A DNA stretch of 64,000 nucleotides, taken from UBA9611 sp965237595. Lineage in GTDB: Bacteria; Chloroflexota; Dehalococcoidia; Lucifugimonadales; UBA3495. Shown here one piece after another: positions 24,881-36,191 of the stretch (its first letter is position 1; each line of letters starts with the position of its first letter). Both the position numbers and the translations under genes were made by a program. Below the pieces are notes generated by a model that had not been told where the DNA came from, made no database searches, and saw only the letters and a program-made list of their open reading frames with translations. Location of the stretch: assembly GCA_965237595.1 (NCBI GenBank), contig CBDEFY010000007.1, positions 930,001-994,000 on the forward strand. Direction: 5' to 3'.

Positions 24881-26857
24881 ATATCGGTTGACACCAGCAT
24901 TGGATTGTTGACCATCTCGTCCAAAGGGGCGTTTTTTCAGATAGTCGTGAATGACAGCACCGTGATTAACAATCCGCCGGAACGGAACGTGGGCTTGGAC
25001 GACCTGCCAACAAAGCCGAATTTCAGGGTCGCCGGATTGGTCGACAAGGCGATTACCGACGCCGACGGCGTCGTTCGGCCAGAGTTTCTAACCGCCCAGA
25101 AGATTACGGTCATCCCCGGGAGGGCCACCCGCAAGCACAAGCGGACCCTTGCCGCCGACAAAGAGGGAGACAGCCTGACTATCCTGCACAACGACGGCAC
25201 CAAGACCGACCTGCCCGGCCGCGGCGCCGGCTTTGACATCGGTGACTCCATCATCATGCTGGTCCAGTCCTCGGGGCGGGATGGCGCCGCCGAGAAGGTC
25301 CGTGCCCTCTTCAAAGCCAGGATCGTAGACGACCGGCTGGACCGGTTCTCCAAAGCCGCAGCGGATGACCCTCGGAAGGCTGATCTCTTGGCCAGCCTGC
25401 GGGACAGGCACGAAGATGCCCGAGTAAAACGCCTCCAGAAGACCGCCGAGAACGCCGGGGCCGCCTTCCGTGACTTTGTGCAGAACAACGTCCGGACCTC
25501 CAAGGAAACCAAGGAGGCCAGGCTAACTGATGGCGGTACCGGACAGGCCATATCCGAATGCGCCCGGAACATCGCGGGCAGCCGGGCCGAAAGCAGCAGC
25601 GACCAAAACGCCAATCAGCGCGGAGCCACTGACGGATGCCCGAACTCTACTGAACCGGTCGCGGTCGAGTCTCCCGTTATCCGCATCACCTCGCCGAACT
25701 CCGGCACAATCGTATCCGCAAACGACGTGGTGACCGTCACGGCGGAAGCCAAAGACGACCTGGGAGTGGCCACGGTGACATTCAACGTCGCTGGTTCCGA
25801 CCTGGCCGCCTTGACCGGGGCTCCGTACACCGTGGACGTCACAATCCCGACGGGTGTTTCGTCGGTGCGAATCAAGGCCACGGCTGTAGACGCCGACGGC
25901 AAGGAGGGCTCCGACGCCATCACCCTGCTGGTGGCCCGGGCCGCCGACGTGGGGGTCAAGATCACCAGCCCCGTGGCGGGTACCAGCACCACCGCGGCAG
26001 TGGGAACAAACTCCCGCCGTTCCACCATATCCGGCTGCGACGAGGCCATAGCCGAGGGCGACACGATAAACATTCGTGCCGAAGTATCAGGCACGGGCAC
26101 CATCACCGTTGTCTTCACCGTGAATGGGCTGGACCGAACGCCCATCTCCGCGCCTCCGTATTCCATGACCTATTTCGTGCCCCTTACTCCGGTGGCCGAG
26201 GCCCCGCTGCCCCTGAACATCACCGCCACCGACGGGTCCGGCAATACGGCTAGCCACTCGGTGAGCGTCACCATAACGCGTAAAACCACTGTACCGAACG
26301 TCAAGATTACCAACCCGCTGGCAAGTACCAAGGTCAAAGGCGGCGATACGATTGTCATCAGGGCCGAAACGGGCGACGACTCTAACATTGCTTTTGTCAC
26401 CTTCTCCGTAGATGGGAAAGAAACCGTGACCACGGCGGCGCCCTTCACCCACACCCATACAGTGCCGGTCCGGGCAACCTCCGCCGCCGCCGTTTCCAGC
26501 CTCCCACCAAACGTGTTCGTCGGCAAAGCAACGTTGGACGGAGCGCCCGCCCCGGATGAGACCGTGGTAATCGCCTGGATCTCAGGTTCCGACGCCACCA
26601 CCCTGAGCATCAAAGTCACCGCCACCGCCAATTCGGGCGTGACAGGCAGTGCGTCACTTTCGCTTCTGGTTTCGGGTTCCATCAACGCGGGCGAGGCCAA
26701 GGTAAAAGACGGCGAGTACGTCCTGAACGCTGCTCAGCCTTCAGGGCAGAGCTTCGCCGGCAAGACCGTGACGTTCACCGTCGGAGGAAAAGACGTCCGG
26801 CGGAGCGCCACCTGGAAGCAAGGCGGGGCGGACATCCTGGACCTCACGGCCAACTAG
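24881..26857 (+). pseudogene. Secreted Ig-repeat surface protein, 3' part (interrupted by IS1-family element)
   Basis: After the insertion the frame continues for about 658 codons. It starts ISVDTSIGLLTISSKGAFF, a small beta domain like DUF5666, then a charged helical region (about 150-240 of this part). Three Ig-like repeats follow, each opening with a (V/I)(R/K)IT(S/N)P motif: IRITSPNSG, VKITSPVAG and VKITNPLAS. The last ~60 residues are a separate strand-rich tail. With the 5' part and the insertion removed the protein is about 713-722 residues and begins with a signal peptide. It is probably exported and surface-bound. A rho-independent terminator follows at 26885. Confidence 0.75.
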
Positions 26858-26884
26858 AGACCTGCCTTTAAACGGTGCAAAGAA

Positions 26885-26913
26885 AAGAGGGCTGTTTGGG
26901 CCCTCTTCTTTTT
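26885..26913 (+). terminator. Rho-independent terminator after the Ig-repeat gene
   Basis: An 8-bp perfect stem AAGAGGGC/GCCCTCTT with a 7-nt loop is followed by CTTTTTG, 28 bases after the stop codon. Because the stem is flanked by A-rich sequence on the other side it may also act for the converging KAP gene. Confidence 0.8.
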
Positions 26914-26932
26914 GCCACAAGTGTCCTGACTT

Positions 26933-29323
26933 CTACGCGACCCTCAAGAAGGAGCCGAAGGGCAATCGGGCCGGGTGGCCCGATTGCTTATCTTGATTTG
27001 CCAAAACATACATCAGGTCACGGCTCTCGAACCAAGTTTCATACCTGTCCAGCAGGTCCTGTGGCGGCGAGTTGCCGTTAATCTCGTAAGCAAATCCCTC
27101 AAGCGCCTCCAATAAGCCGGATTCGCGGTCTAGGTCTTCGGCAAGTTGGGGCCAACGAAGGCGAATAGCCACCCATTTGGCCAAGGATGTCAACTCCTCA
27201 GGCCGGAAGTCGAGGCTGCTGGTGGTGCTGGCCACGTGCAGTTGGAGACGAAAAGCATTATCAAAGCGTTTAACCTGACGAGGGTTCCGGTCCAAGAACT
27301 TTAAGGCCGCGAATTGCGCCTCCTTCACGTGGTCGGAATCAGCGTCAAACAGTCCCGCACGTACCTGCCGCTCCGCAATCTCCAACGCTTGCCGTTGGAC
27401 CTCCGTTAAGTCCGCGGACGCTTCTATCTCCCTCCTTCTCCGGCGGGCATCCACCGGATTGTTCATAGCCGCCGTGCCCATGGACACCTGATATTGGGTC
27501 ACCATCTCCTGAGGCGGCGGCGACACGGCCGTGGCCGGCAACGGGGCGTCCGATGCCCGCTTGGGAGGTTCCGAGCCCGTCACGTGGGCTAGGAGACGCT
27601 CCATACCCTGTTCCTCGGGGGCGGGAACGGCCACCGACATCTGGACTATCTTGGAGAGGAACCTGTAACCATAGTCCTCGGCCAACGGGCTTTTCTTTTC
27701 GGCTAGATAGTCGACCATTTCCTTATAAGCTACGTCGATGCTGCCCGCGACCACCTCCCGGTCCATACCCAAGATAAAGACGCATCTGTTGTTCACAGAA
27801 TTGAAGACCTGATTGATCGCCTCGATTACCTCAACAACGTGGTTGCTGGTGCACCGGTCCAAGTCGTCAACGAATACGGCAATCGCACGTTCGTCCGATG
27901 ATTCGTTGTCCCGCCTCCTCATGGCCGACCGCCAGACGCGCTTGAGGATACCCAACCCTGACGCAGAACTAACCGGGGCCAGCCGTGCCATCAACTGGCG
28001 GACATCCCGCTCGGCCTCCGCCGTGAAGCCAAGCTGCTGTTCATATCTGGGCCGGTTGGCGTGACATTGAAGGCTGTGCTTAAAGGGATTCCCAGCAACC
28101 CCGGAGACCCATGCGGCTACCGGAGTCAATATCAAAGCCAACGCGCCACCCCCGGCCGCGGCTTCAACCCCTGGTGGCTTATCGGCCAAGAAAAACCCAA
28201 ATGCCGCGAGAGCCACCGAGGCAACGGGGATTCCCAGAACTTTTGCCACGTATTTTGTGAGCCCTAACCGGGAAACCTCTAGCCGTAGTCTGAACCACAT
28301 CCGGTGCACGATGCTCTTCATCTGCTCTTGGGGTTGGTCGTAGATCTGCTTGGCCAGCGCCGCCCAAAAGCGTTCGCTCTTCTCGTACTTCCAGGCCGGA
28401 AAATCCACAGTGTGCCAGCTGCGGCGAAATCCTGTGTCTGATTTATCTCGAGGTCGACGGAGGCGGTTTCGGAGCTGGAGCATGACCGACGACTTGCCCG
28501 CCCCCCAGGGCGCTGTCACGGCAATGGCCAACGGCAGGCCCGTTGTCGGGTGGTTGAGCAGAGCATCCAGGCCGTTGACCAGCGGCGCCATGCCCAGGAG
28601 ATCCACTGGGCTCGCTCCGTCGTCCGTCGCCCCCGGACGCATGTTCAGCAGCTCAACCTCGTCTTCTGTACCGTCATCCGGGAACCCTGCCAAGCCGGTA
28701 ACAACATCTCTAAGCTCGGGCAGGTCTGCATACTGGCGGGAGTTGATGGCTAGCGCGCGGACGCCAGAGTCCCGCAAACTTCGAGCAATCTTGGTGACAG
28801 TGTCCACGCTATCGCCGGGATTTTGAAGATCAATGTCAGGCACCATGTAGACCACCGGTTTCACTCCCCCCAAGTTTTTCTCCCAGGTGTCCACTGAGTC
28901 TTTTGCCTCTTCAGGTGTGGGGAAAGAGTCAGGGAGATTCGCGGTGCGATCCAGCATGAACCCCAACAGCGGGCCGGGGTAGAGATCCGGCGAGATTCTG
29001 TGGAGCTCGGTGTCCGGTTGTACGGCCAACAGCCAAGTTTTTTCAGGAAGCTGACCCCCGTAGTCTGGAACAAAGTCCGGGTCGATCTCCGCCTGGTTGT
29101 TAATTACTATCTGCTGTTCCGAGGGCACGTCTGGGAACATGGCCACCCCAAATGTGACCAAGACAGCATCTGCGTGGCTGACCATGAACCCGATCGGCTC
29201 GAGACCCGCCTTGGACAAGGCGGCGTTCCGCAGGTCGGAGTAGTAGACGGTCACCATGGTCTGCAGGCCCAGTTCCCGTACCATCTCCACTGCTTTGACG
29301 GTCAGGTGGTCACGTCCCGTCAA
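26933..29323 (-). pseudogene. KAP-family P-loop NTPase, main part (N terminus separated by IS256)
   Basis: A 796-codon frame. It holds an unassigned alpha/beta N-terminal region (1-260), the Walker A motif APWGAGKSSVM near residue 275, two hydrophobic segments near 365-415, Walker B IAVFVDDLDRCTS near 500, and RFDNAFRLQLHV near 715. This layout, with membrane helices inserted in the NTPase domain, is the KAP family, whose bacterial members are often linked to phage defence or membrane-bound signalling. The frame drawn starts at a TTG inside the insertion element (29323). The true codons resume at 29307, and the real N terminus lies at 30822. Restored protein: about 842 residues. Confidence 0.83.
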
Positions 29324-30660
29324 GTGGTGTAAGAGTGCGGCATCCTGTTGATGTTGTTTAGGTGGGTGTCGCCTCCGCGAGATCGGCCTCTGGAAGAGCT
29401 TCGTTGAAGCTCAGCACGACAGGTGTGATATCTCGACGGCCGACGGCCCATTCGTCGTGCTGCTCAGCCAGGACGGCGCCAACGAGGCGGCGCACGGCCG
29501 GCCGGTTAGGGAAGATGCCCACCACATCGGTGCGTCGCCGGATCTCCTTGTTGAGACGCTCCTGTGGGTTGTTGGACCAGACCTTCTTCCAGTGGGCGAG
29601 TGGGAAGTTGGAGAAGGCCAGGAAGTCGGGTCCGGCCTCGTCCAGTAGAGAGGCGACCTGAGGGAACCGGTCCTGGAGTTGATCGGTCACCCTGTCGAGC
29701 TGGGCGTGTACCTCATCGGGGGAGGGTTGCTGGTAGATGGTGCGCACCATGGTGACTACCCATGGCTGGGCGCGCCTGGGGACCCGAGTGAGCAGGTTGG
29801 TCATGAAGTGGGTGCGGCACCGTTGCCAGCTGGCTCCGCCGAAGACTGCGGCGATGGCGCCTCGGAGTCCTTGATGAGCGTCCGATACCACCAGCTCCAC
29901 CCCGCCGAGGCCCCTGGCGGACAGCGAGCGTAGGAAGGCCAGCCAGAAGGCGCCGTCTTCACTCGTACCCACGTCCATCCCGATGATCTCCCGCTTGCCC
30001 TCGCCATTGACCGCCGTTGCCACCACCACGCTGACGTTGACGATCCTGCCGGCCTCCCTGACCTTCTGGGTCAGTGCGTCCAGCCACAGGTAGGGGTAGG
30101 GTCCACCGCCCAGCGGACGGCCCATGAAGCCATCCACCACCACGTCCAGTTCCTGACAGATGCGCGACACCTGGCTCTTGGAGATACCCTCACACCCCAG
30201 GGCCTTGACCAGATCGTCCACCCGCCTTGTGGATACCCCTTCCACGTAGGCCTGCTGGATCACAGCCAGCAGAGCTCGCTCGCTGCGACGCCGTGGCTCC
30301 AGCAGGCTCGGGAAGTAGCTCCCTTCTCTGAGCTTCGGGATGTGCAGATCCATCGTCCCTACACGGGTATCCCACGCCCGGGACCGATACCCGTTGTGCT
30401 GGGTCACCCGCTCAGGGCTGCGTTCTCCATACTCAGCACCGATCCTCGATGACACCTCCGCATCCATGATCCCCTCTACCAGCACTCTCAGTGCCTCCCG
30501 TAGGAAGTCCACGTCGCGCAATAGCTCCAGCAGGTCCATCCTTTCCTTGACCACTGTTGTCCTCCTTTCTCGAGCTTTCTTCTTTGCCCGCTAAGGATGA
30601 CGCGGTGGTCTCTCTTTCTCCAGACCCTCTCCCTCTTACACCACTTCCTGGGACTCTACT
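29308..30660 (-). mobile_element. IS256-family insertion sequence, 1353 bp
   Basis: Imperfect ~28-bp terminal inverted repeats end in the shared block AAGTGGTGTAAGAG. An 8-bp direct duplication GGTCAGGT (29300-29307 and 30661-30668) flanks the element. One intact transposase gene is inside. Removing 1361 bp joins GGPDLT to VKAVEMVREL in frame in the KAP gene. Confidence 0.88.
29358..30554 (-). CDS. IS256-family transposase
   Basis: A 398-residue mutator-type DDE transposase. The first Asp is in YPYLWLDALTQKVRE near residue 158. The second is in GVELVVSDAHQGLRG near 227. The Glu is in NPQERLNKEIRRRTDVVGIFPN near 330, which is the family signature. C/H residues of the insertion domain are at ASWQRCRTHFMTN near 255. 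The length is normal for IS256, and no frameshift is seen, so the element may still be active. Confidence 0.92.
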   Translation of the reverse strand: MVKERMDLLELLRDVDFLREALRVLVEGIMDAEVSSRIGAEYGERSPERVTQHNGYRSRAWDTRVGTMDLHIPKLREGSYFPSLLEPRRRSERALLAVIQQAYVEGVSTRRVDDLVKALGCEGISKSQVSRICQELDVVVDGFMGRPLGGGPYPYLWLDALTQKVREAGRIVNVSVVVATAVNGEGKREIIGMDVGTSEDGAFWLAFLRSLSARGLGGVELVVSDAHQGLRGAIAAVFGGASWQRCRTHFMTNLLTRVPRRAQPWVVTMVRTIYQQPSPDEVHAQLDRVTDQLQDRFPQVASLLDEAGPDFLAFSNFPLAHWKKVWSNNPQERLNKEIRRRTDVVGIFPNRPAVRRLVGAVLAEQHDEWAVGRRDITPVVLSFNEALPEADLAEATPT

Positions 30661-30822
30661 GGTCAGGTCAGGGCCACCATTGCTGCCGTTGAGGATAATG
30701 CCCCTGCCGCCACTGCGAACAAACTCGCCGAACAGCTCCATGGGCAGCTCGTCCAAGCCCAGGAAATGGTCCAGCCAGATGCCGGTGGGGTTGAAATCGG
30801 ACGGTGGTGGGGCAGTTGCCAT
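30661..30822 (-). pseudogene. KAP NTPase, N-terminal fragment
   Basis: ATG 30822 (GGGAGA upstream) opens MATAPPPSDFNPTGIWLDHF and continues LPMELFGEFVRSGGRGIILN to GGPDLT at the 8-bp duplication. The frame then enters IS256. Frame arithmetic shows that this fragment and the 26933 frame join without a shift when 1361 bp are removed, so they are one gene. Confidence 0.72.
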
Positions 30823-30906
30823 GTTTGCTTCTCCCGCCGGTGAGACTTGGTTCCAGTTCCCAGAGTAGTAATTTTACCGCAACGGGCCGGGCTGCTTCCG
30901 GACAAC

Positions 30907-30936
30907 AAAAAAGAGGGCCCTATGTGGGCCCTCTTT
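30907..30936 (-). terminator. Rho-independent terminator for the small membrane gene
   Basis: An 11-bp stem AAAGAGGGCCC/GGGCCCTCTTT with a 5-nt loop. Read on the minus strand it ends in a run of six U. It lies 46 bases past the stop of the gene at 30982-31170. Confidence 0.8.
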
Positions 30937-30981
30937 GATTCTAGCTAGACGACGATTTGCCTAGCGGCCTATCTAGTGGTC

Positions 30982-31170
30982 TTAAACCAGCGCCGCCTCT
31001 TTTTCTTCGACCCTCTCGGGCTCCACCAGGGCGTCTTTGAGGGTGTATTTCTCTGTCAGTTCCTTCCTGGTCAGCACGATATAGACCGACCGGAAGAGGA
31101 CGATTACCAAGATAAGTAGGCCAATGGTAGATGCGCCGACGACGACCCCGACAATATCAGCAGCTTCCAT
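30982..31170 (-). CDS. Small single-pass membrane protein
   Basis: A 62-residue protein. Residues 6-34 form one hydrophobic helix (VGVVVGASTIGLLILVIVLF region). A basic-acidic tail rich in Lys and Glu ends EKEAALV. No family is recognised. A strong terminator follows, supporting it as a real single-gene transcript. Confidence 0.55.
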   Translation of the reverse strand: MEAADIVGVVVGASTIGLLILVIVLFRSVYIVLTRKELTEKYTLKDALVEPERVEEKEAALV

Positions 31171-31503
31171 CGGTTCAGGTCCAAGTGTGAGATTTAGGCG
31201 TCCGAATCCGGCACAGGTTACGCCTTTAATAAATTATGACCCCGTTTATAGCCTAATCGCAAACCTATGTGCCACGCATCATGTTTAGATTCACACCAAT
31301 ACATGACATAACAATCCATGTCAAATCATCCAACTCCAAAGGACAATCCACCATGATGCCCGCTATTTCGTTGCACCGCCGTGGATGTCCGCGTCCCCCT
31401 ACGGATCTAGCGAAGAATCGTGCCTGGAGCGCCGGTAACCGAATATGTAATGTCCGGCAATAATCCCGCCCTAATGCTATCATGGGACGTGGGGTAATTT
31501 GAT
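31171..31503. other. Intergenic region before typA
   Basis: 333 bases with lower GC than the surroundings. Neither strand encodes a convincing protein, and no clear promoter, repeat or RNA structure was recognised. It probably carries the typA and small-membrane-gene promoters. Confidence 0.4.
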
Positions 31504-33342
<1,839 letters not shown>

Positions 33343-33432
33343 CGGGGGGCGACCCTCGTGGGACGGACCAGGATAGTCCACCACTGACGACTGCCGGTTA
33401 AGCCCCCAGTGGCGACCCACAGCCACCTGACA

Positions 33433-34360
33433 TCAGGCGTTGAGAAAGTCCCGTACCTTTTCCGAGAGCTCCGGCGTCCTCAGATATCCGAAGGATTTGT
33501 GAGGCCGGCGCTGGCCGCTCGGGGCGACGTAATCGGTGTGGACCAGGTCATCTTCAACCCGAATACCGGAAGTATTTGGGCCAAAGTCGTCTCGGAGGTG
33601 GGCGTCCACCGCCACGGTGTCCGCCGGGTCCGCATGATTCACCCATCTCTCCTTAGACCACGGTCGGCGTGCGCACCGGTACATCCGCATATCCGCGTTC
33701 GCTGTAGACCCGATTCTTAACCGCCGTCAATCCCAGGGGCGACCCGATCGTCACAAATTGTTCAACGTTGAAGTCGGGGATGTCTTGTCCCAGGTCCCGG
33801 AGCACGTCGTAGGCGATAATCGTGCCCATAGAATGAGCGATAAGCATCAACCTATCGTCCTTGAGCGGCTTGATCGCTTCGGTAAGCTCTCCCATCAGGA
33901 CCTCCCTGGCCGGACGCCGCTGCCCATTGCGGCCGGTCAGTTCCTTGTCCTTGTCGTAGTAAAAATTCAGGTCCCTGACTTTCTGCTCCAACAACCGGTC
34001 TTCAATCTTCTCCAACCTCAGTGGTCCCCTGATTTTGTCCATGATGGTCCCCGCGATACCCGTGCCCCACTTCCGAGCACGGTCGATCAGACCTGCTTCG
34101 TATTTCTTCAGGGCATTCGGGGCCGCTTCGATATAGGGCTGATCGATATACAAGGGATCAAAATCGAAATCGGTGTCTTGGTGCTGAAGATTCTTGTAGA
34201 GAAAGCCCGCCCAGTGGACCATTAGGAAATTGAATGGCGCGCCCTCCACCCCGCAATTCTTCTTCAACCCCTCCCTGATTGCTGCCTCCCACCAACCGGA
34301 CAGGACCTCTGGTTGAGGCTTGTTGGCAAGTCCATGAATTCCGATGATTACGTTGGCCAT
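33433..34360 (-). pseudogene. Alpha/beta-hydrolase-like protein with a late frameshift
   Basis: The main frame (to 33653) encodes NVIIGIHGLANKPQPEVLSG at its start and a nucleophile elbow LMLIAHSMGTIIAYDVL near residue 175. This is a lipase or esterase-like fold that probably acts in the cytoplasm. It ends VRTPTVV-TAA. Removing one T near 33660 joins it to the downstream frame KERWVNHADPADTVAVDAHL, which carries the likely catalytic-Asp strand and runs to the end at 33433 (KVRDFLNA). ATG 34360 has GGAGG 5 bases upstream. Substrate unknown. Confidence 0.7.
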
Positions 34361-34586
34361 CAAGTCCTCCCAGCAACGTTAGTCCAAATCTTCCGAAGAT
34401 TATTGATCCTGTCAGGCGCCGATGCAGGACCGATATATAATCATAGATTTACTGTTTCGGGAATCGTGTCGCCCGCGCCTTACCCAGGTAGATTTCCTGG
34501 CCGGATTTGGTACACTGTCGGCTGGGCTGCGGGGTGGGATATGATACCGTCTCAACCGACGGATATAACAGATTAGGGAGAGCGAG

Positions 34587-35204
34587 ATGATCTACGAAGT
34601 ACGCACCTATGATTTGAAGCCCGGGGCTATCCAACAGGCCGAGGAAGCCTTTGCCGAGGCGTTGCCTCACCGCGAGAAGTATGGGCCCATCGCCGCCTTC
34701 TGGCACACCGACATCGGCCCCCTGAACCAGATTATCCACGTCTGGGGATACGACAGCCTGGAAGAGCGCGAGCGCATCCGCGGGGAAGCCTCGAAGGACC
34801 CCAACTGGCCGCCGAAAATCACCCCCGGCAACATCCTGAACATGAACTCGGAGATCTGGAACCCAGCTCCCTTCATGAAGCCCATGGGCGGCGACCAAGC
34901 CCTGGGCAACGTCTACGAGATGCGGACCTACACCTACGAGCCCGGCTCCATCCCCGAGTTACTCAAGCGCTGGGCCGACTCCCTGCCCTCCCGGGAAGAG
35001 TTGTCGCCCTTGGCGGCCGGCATGTTCACCGAGTTCGGCGGACTTAACCGGTGGATGCACATCTGGCCCTACAAGGACCTGAACCACCGGGCCGAGGTAC
35101 GCGCCGAGTCGCAAAAGCTGCCCAACTGGCCTTCAGGCGCGCCGGGCCGTGTCCGCCAAGAGAACAAAATCATGATTCCGGCCAGGTTCTCGCCAATGCA
35201 CTGA
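34587..35204 (+). CDS. NIPSNAP-family protein, two domains
   Basis: A 205-residue protein of two tandem NIPSNAP modules (ferredoxin-like fold). The first starts IYEVRTYDLKPGAIQQAEEA and the second VYEMRTYTYEPGSIPELLKR near residue 109. Each has a central W-x-x-(D/E)-x-G-x-L/N-x-x-x-H pattern (FWHTDIGPLNQIIHVW; FTEFGGLNRWMHIW). In bacteria the family is often next to catabolic genes; no reaction is proven. GGGAGAG precedes ATG 34587. Confidence 0.88.
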   Translation: MIYEVRTYDLKPGAIQQAEEAFAEALPHREKYGPIAAFWHTDIGPLNQIIHVWGYDSLEERERIRGEASKDPNWPPKITPGNILNMNSEIWNPAPFMKPMGGDQALGNVYEMRTYTYEPGSIPELLKRWADSLPSREELSPLAAGMFTEFGGLNRWMHIWPYKDLNHRAEVRAESQKLPNWPSGAPGRVRQENKIMIPARFSPMH

Positions 35205-35351
35205 CCGGCCCACCGCCAACCCGCCGAATTAAGCTACGGGCGGGCAAGGAGCGCTTTTAGAGTGCCCGCCAAAGCAGGCCTCCCTGCTCCAGAATCCCCT
35301 CCGCGGACATCGCGGAAGCCTGATGTAATGTAAAGACGGGAATGGAAACAC

Positions 35352-35636
35352 GTGGCAAGAGCGCATATCTACAAAGTTGACCAACGGGTATTGATAAAGA
35401 GCCAAGACGGCGGCAGCCACAGACCCCCCACCGAAGGGACCAAGGGGGCGCTGGGAGTCATTGCGCCCCAACTTTTTCAAGAATGGCCGGGCACCTTTCT
35501 GGAGCGGGAGCCGGATGTCCCGCCCGAGTACTACGTGACCACCGACAACGGGGTCACCGAGATAATCTCCGAAGACTGGTTGGAACCGGCGCCGCCTGGC
35601 TCTCCTCCGGCGCCAGAGAAAAAATGGCCCGTTTAG
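35352..35636 (+). CDS. Small hypothetical protein
   Basis: A 94-residue protein starting at GTG 35352. It opens ARAHIYKVDQRVLIKSQDGG, has a plausible beta-rich core (YYVTTDNGVTEIISEDWLE) and ends in a Pro-rich tail. The core resembles small SH3-like barrels, but no family is assigned. Codon use is like that of its neighbours. It stands alone between NIPSNAP and a repeat-rich gap. Confidence 0.5.
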   Translation: MARAHIYKVDQRVLIKSQDGGSHRPPTEGTKGALGVIAPQLFQEWPGTFLEREPDVPPEYYVTTDNGVTEIISEDWLEPAPPGSPPAPEKKWPV

Positions 35637-36191
35637 GCGTCTGTCGAAGCCCAAGCCCGCTTGGAAGATAAACATGAGCCATCCCGAATTTAGCGGGGAG
35701 TTCCAGTGACTGGGTATGGCCGGTAATCACAAAGAGAATACGCGCCAGGAGACTCCGCCATCGGATATCGGCGGAGTCTCCTTCGTCATTCCGTCGGAAG
35801 GCGGAAAAATGGAGCGCCCCGTAGGCGCGGGTTTCCAACCCGCCCTGGCACTGGTAAATCACGTCCGTTACATCCGGGCAGTTAACGGGCAAGACCCCTC
35901 TCATTCGAGACTCTGTCGTTTGGAAAACCATCGTGGCGGAGAAATGAGCAGGTTTAAGGCCTGCCCCTACGGTCTCTGATTGCCTCACTAAATCAACGGC
36001 GTTTTCATCAAGAAACTCCGGAGGCCTATTTCGCACCCAGGTTTTGGCGGCCGCGGCGGAACCCGAACCCTCCGTCCTCTGACCGTACATGATTTAACGT
36101 TCCTGCTATAGTGTTAGCCGATTATGGTCCCGGCATGGGTGTCAACCGTGTATTCGAATCGTAGCCGAACCACCGATGGGAGAATCAGGCC
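35637..36191. repeat. Repeat-rich intergenic region
   Basis: 555 bases without a credible gene. It holds a perfect 12-bp inverted repeat (GGAGACTCCGCC, 35748-35759 and 35770-35781) with a 10-nt loop. It also holds blocks CGTAGGCGCGGGTTTCC...CCCGCC (near 35820) and AGCAGGTTTAAGGCCTGCCC (near 35946), the latter type also seen near 16.3 kb. These look like dispersed non-coding repeats of this genome. Confidence 0.5.
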
